From an uncultured Chloroflexota bacterium (GTDB lineage: Bacteria > Chloroflexota > Anaerolineae > B4-G1 > DUEL01), in contig CAKZOY010000503.1 of assembly GCA_937138275.1 (NCBI GenBank), positions 1-7,372 on the forward strand: a stretch of DNA of 7,372 bases. The letters run 5' to 3'. A model generated the notes under the pieces. The model ran no database searches. It was not told where the DNA came from and saw only the letters and a program-made list of their open reading frames with translations. Position numbers and translations under genes: made by a program. Of the stretch, positions 5,532 through 7,372 are shown in pieces; the first letter of the stretch is position 1, and every line of letters begins with the position of its first letter.

Positions 5532-6025
5532 CACTGGTACAGGTTCTCTTCATCCTCTTCGGCCTGATCGTCCTGGCTGCCGCAGTGGCGGTGGTCATTG
5601 TCCGCAATCTCTTCCACGCGGCCCTCTGGCTGATGCTGGTCTTCTTCGGGATGGCGGGCATCTACGTGCTGCTGGAGGCCCCGTTCTTCACCGCGGCACA
5701 GCTGTTTATCTACATGGGCGCCATCGGCATCCTGATTATCTTCGCTGTGATGCTGACCCGCGGGATGATGCGCCAGCCGATGCCCCGCGCCAACGAACAG
5801 TGGTGGCTGGCGGCGCTGCTGGCCGCGGTGCTGCTGGGTGTGTTTGTCTACCTTATCCTCCGGAATGTGACAGTCGCCACAGCCCAGGCGGTCCCGGAAA
5901 ATACCATCCATCTCTTAGGGCTGGCGCTGGTGAACCCCGAGGGGTTCGCTCTGCCCTTTGAGGTCGCTTCGGTGCTGCTGGTGATGGCTCTCATCGGCGC
6001 CGTGACCATCGTGCGGGAACGGTGA
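5528..6025 (+). CDS. nuoJ: NADH-quinone oxidoreductase subunit J
   Basis: NuoJ is a membrane subunit of complex I with five helices; its third helix takes part in the conformational coupling that drives proton pumping. The 165-residue product shows the family core RNLFHAALWLMLVFFGMAG (26-44) and AAQLFIYMGAIGILIIFAVM (56-75), including the conserved YxGAI segment of helix 3, and a final helix near FEVASVLLVMALIGAVTIV (144-162). The start ATG overlaps the nuoH stop by four bases, so it is part of the same transcript. nuoK normally follows immediately, but here 46 nt of spacer and then a nucleotidyltransferase-HEPN gene follow. The rest of complex I must be encoded elsewhere or beyond the window. 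Confidence 0.95.
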   Translation: MTLVQVLFILFGLIVLAAAVAVVIVRNLFHAALWLMLVFFGMAGIYVLLEAPFFTAAQLFIYMGAIGILIIFAVMLTRGMMRQPMPRANEQWWLAALLAAVLLGVFVYLILRNVTVATAQAVPENTIHLLGLALVNPEGFALPFEVASVLLVMALIGAVTIVRER

Positions 6026-6071
6026 GCATCTGGTGACGGTCGCTTAACCATCACCTGAACGGTAGGATGAT

Positions 6072-6806
6072 ATGGGGAACGACGCGGTGTTCCAACGAAA
6101 GCGTCAGGCTGCAGAGGCTTTTCTGGCGTACCTGCTGGCAAGTCCCGCGCGTCCCTATCTTGCCAAAGTGATCCTTCACGGGAGCATCGCTCAGAAAAGT
6201 GTTCGCCCGGATAGTGATGTGGACATCATTGTCTTCCGTACTGACGGCTCCGGCGTTGTAGAAGAAGCCTGCGACGAGGCGGGTTTTCGCGTAGCGCTGG
6301 AAATGGCAGAAAGTGTGGAACCACTGGTCTATCCGTTCCGCGACGCCATTCATCCTCCGTCCTACTTTGTCTATCGGGCCCTGCAAGAGGGGGAGGAATT
6401 GTATGCGATGGAAAGCGAAGATTTAAAGCGCTTTGAGGTAGAGGGACTCTACGAATTGGGGCAGGAGTATCTGGAAGGCGCGCGCGAACTTCAGGCGAGA
6501 GGGCGATACCGCCTGGCAGTGGATGCGGCCTACAACGCAGCCGAACTGGCTGCCAAGGGGCTGATCCTGCTGCGAGCAGACCATCTGGCTCAGACTCACG
6601 GAGGAGTGGTGGGCCAACTGGGAGAACTGTATATTCGCTCCGGAGAACTCCCCGCCGATTTGGGCAGAAGACTTCATCGGGTGTTGCGCTACCGTAATCT
6701 TGCCCGGTACGAGCATTCTGCAACGTTGGGGACAACGGAGGCTGAACAAGCCATCGCGCTGGCCGAGGAATTGTTGGGGCATTTAGGACGTCACCTGGCA
6801 GTTTAG
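6072..6806 (+). CDS. Fused nucleotidyltransferase-HEPN domain protein
   Basis: A 244-residue protein with two domains. Residues about 12-110 form a polymerase-beta-type nucleotidyltransferase. The catalytic signature GSx10DxD is intact (G37, S38, D49, D51, within HGSIAQKSVRPDSDVDIIVF), and E83 may be the third acid. Residues about 122-240 form a helical HEPN domain with AAYNAAELAAKGLI (152-165), TH (175-176) and the candidate ribonuclease motif RNLARYEH (208-215, Rx6H). Usually these two domains come as separate HepT and MntA proteins of a toxin-antitoxin pair, where the transferase AMPylates and silences the HEPN RNase. Here one chain carries both, so self-control or an antibiotic-nucleotidyltransferase-like role are alternatives. 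The ATG start has only a weak ribosome site (TAGGATGAT). It lies 46 nt after nuoJ in the same direction and may be read from the nuo transcript. Confidence 0.85.
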   Translation: MGNDAVFQRKRQAAEAFLAYLLASPARPYLAKVILHGSIAQKSVRPDSDVDIIVFRTDGSGVVEEACDEAGFRVALEMAESVEPLVYPFRDAIHPPSYFVYRALQEGEELYAMESEDLKRFEVEGLYELGQEYLEGARELQARGRYRLAVDAAYNAAELAAKGLILLRADHLAQTHGGVVGQLGELYIRSGELPADLGRRLHRVLRYRNLARYEHSATLGTTEAEQAIALAEELLGHLGRHLAV

Positions 6807-6816
6807 ATGACGTCCT
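6785..6816 (+). other. Hairpin over the end of the nucleotidyltransferase-HEPN gene
   Basis: AGGACGTCA (6785-6793) is the exact inverse of TGACGTCCT (6808-6816). The 14-nt loop holds the TAG stop. There is no T-tract after it, so it is a weak terminator candidate at best; it could protect the 3' end of the transcript. Its right arm coincides with the left copy of the direct repeat flanking the inserted element. Confidence 0.5.
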
Positions 6817-6818
6817 TA
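6805..6818 (+). repeat. Left flanking direct repeat of the MITE-like element
   Basis: AGATGACGTCCTTA matches AGATGATGTCCTTA at 7073-7086 in 13 of 14 positions, in the same orientation. The copies lie at the two outer edges of the palindromic element, as expected for a target-site duplication that has since gained one change. It overlaps the last two bases of the stop codon of the preceding gene. Confidence 0.6.
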
Positions 6819-7072
6819 TCTACCGGACAATTTTCCAGCAGGACGCGGATGAACGCGGATCACCGCAGAGACACAGAGAGCACAGAGAGACGCAGAGAGA
6901 CGCGAGGGGTTCTATATCTCTCCGCGAATCCTCTGTGTCCTCTGCGCCTCGGCGGTGAATGATGAGCGGCTGAACAGTTACGCCCATAGAAAGTCAATGG
7001 CGTTTTGGGCTATAAAAAATCCGCGTTCGTCCGCGTGAATCTGCGTCCAAAACAGAAAGTGTCTGGTCGCTG
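6819..7072. mobile_element. 254-bp non-coding palindromic MITE-like element
   Basis: This gene-free stretch is built of nested inverted repeats. Its ends match in inverse orientation over 25 nt from 6822 and from 7067 (16 identities, no gap, for example ACCGGACA against ACCAGACA, and GGACGC in both). An inner pair, 6843-6860 against 7019-7036, matches at 17 of 18 bases. A third pair, GCAGAGACACAGAG (6865-6878) against CTCTGTGTCCTCTGC (6931-6945), matches with one bulge. There is also a CAGAGAGA-type repeat with a period of about 10 (6865-6905). Direct repeats of 14 bp flank it. No transposase is encoded, so it would depend on one elsewhere. GCAGAG-rich intergenic repeats like this occur in many bacterial genomes, as I recall. 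The mobile nature is inference. Confidence 0.6.
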
Positions 7073-7086
7073 AGATGATGTCCTTA
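7073..7086 (+). repeat. Right flanking direct repeat of the MITE-like element
   Basis: AGATGATGTCCTTA is the partner of the repeat at 6805-6818 (one C/T difference). Removing the element together with one copy would leave about 54 bp between the nucleotidyltransferase-HEPN stop codon and the next gene, a plausible ancestral spacer. Confidence 0.6.
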
Positions 7087-7126
7087 ACAAACCCGCGGTT
7101 CGCTCAATGCGAGGGAGTGTAACATA

Positions 7127-7372
7127 GTGAAACCCCTGCAGGAAATCCAGACCATTATCCGAGAACATCAAGATATACTGGCCCAACGGTACGGAGTGAG
7201 TGTTGTGGGCCTCTTCGGTTCGTACGTGCGGGGCGAGGAGGGCCCGGAAAGTGATCTGGACCTTCTGGTGGACATTTTGCGGCCGATCAGTTTGCTGGAA
7301 CTGGTGGGGGCGGAGTTGTACTTGACCGAGGTTTTGGGAGTGAAGGTGGACCTGGTGCCCCGGCGTGACCTG
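7127..7372 (+). CDS. MntA-like minimal nucleotidyltransferase (partial, runs off the end)
   Basis: The first 82 codons of an MntA-type minimal nucleotidyltransferase. The N-terminus is of the usual form (KPLQEIQTIIREHQDILAQR, 2-21), and the catalytic signature is complete: LFGSYVRGEEGPESDLDLLV, with G31, S32, D43 and D45 (GSx10DxD), and D75 in VKVDLV as third acid. MntA proteins are antitoxins that AMPylate a partner HEPN RNase (HepT). The usual next gene is a HEPN gene of about 110 codons, which would lie beyond the window. The start is GTG at 7127 behind GAGGGAG (7111-7117); an in-frame upstream alternative is not available. There is no sign of decay in the visible part. The gene follows the MITE-like element and another nucleotidyltransferase gene, so the area is rich in this system type. 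Confidence 0.9.
   Translation, partial: MKPLQEIQTIIREHQDILAQRYGVSVVGLFGSYVRGEEGPESDLDLLVDILRPISLLELVGAELYLTEVLGVKVDLVPRRDL

Noticed and set aside
4242..5534. A 430-codon open frame on the minus strand opposite nuoH
   Set aside because: It is the antisense shadow of a GC-rich membrane protein gene: rich in Gly, Asp, Gln and His, with no recognisable domain, while the plus strand encodes clear NuoH.
6026..6071. Short hairpin GGTGACGG/CCATCACC in the nuoJ-nucleotidyltransferase spacer as a terminator
   Set aside because: The stem contains a mismatch, the loop is poorly defined and no T-tract follows.
6865..6905. Possible CRISPR or minisatellite array in the GAGA-rich stretch
   Set aside because: Units of about 10 bp have no spacers, and the stretch is one arm of a larger inverted repeat.
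7003..7018. TATAAA at 7011-7016 as a promoter for the MntA-like gene
   Set aside because: No -35-like sequence lies 16-18 nt upstream, and it falls inside the palindromic element; too weak to list.

Overview
The window is a GC-rich bacterial chromosome segment. The gene families are all bacterial. The base composition, the heptameric CGTAAA-type intergenic repeats, a PadR-controlled flavoprotein and a split complex I cluster lead me to guess Chloroflexota (Anaerolineae-like). That is inference only, because no rRNA or other taxonomic marker gene is present.

Left part (1-1189, + strand): the distal half of a ribosomal protein operon. It holds an L10-type autoregulatory RNA leader, an intrinsic terminator placed as an attenuator before the GTG start of rplJ, then rplJ (L10) and rplL (L7/L12). 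A 13-bp GC-rich terminator closes the unit. In-phase 7-bp repeats of the form RCGTAAA lie at the window start and across the rplJ stop codon.

Middle part (1190-3631, - strand): a two-gene operon. A PadR-family repressor gene is followed 1 nt later by a gene for an unusual 584-residue protein. That protein joins an iron-sulfur-flavoprotein-like FMN domain, an SCP2 lipid-binding-like domain, a proline-rich linker and a roughly six-helix membrane domain. A near-consensus promoter (TTGACA, 17 nt, TATTAT) drives the operon, and an 18-bp palindrome sits on the predicted start point, so autorepression by the PadR protein is a natural hypothesis.

The spacer at 3632-3850 carries a short hairpin, a degenerate direct repeat with a spacing of about 55 nt, and a forward extended -10 promoter for the next operon.

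Right part (3851-6025, + strand): three membrane subunits of NADH:quinone oxidoreductase (complex I), nuoA, nuoH and nuoJ. The canonical nuoB-G genes are absent between A and H, and nuoI is absent between H and J. A terminator-like hairpin lies between nuoA and nuoH; nuoH and nuoJ overlap by ATGA. Where nuoK would be expected, the window instead has a single-chain nucleotidyltransferase-HEPN protein gene, a 254-bp palindromic MITE-like element flanked by 14-bp near-identical direct repeats, and the start of an MntA-type minimal nucleotidyltransferase gene that runs off the window end. The right edge is therefore accessory (toxin-antitoxin-like) material next to a core respiratory cluster.

The most novel items are the flavodoxin-SCP2-membrane fusion with its repressor and operator, and the inserted element between the two nucleotidyltransferase genes.
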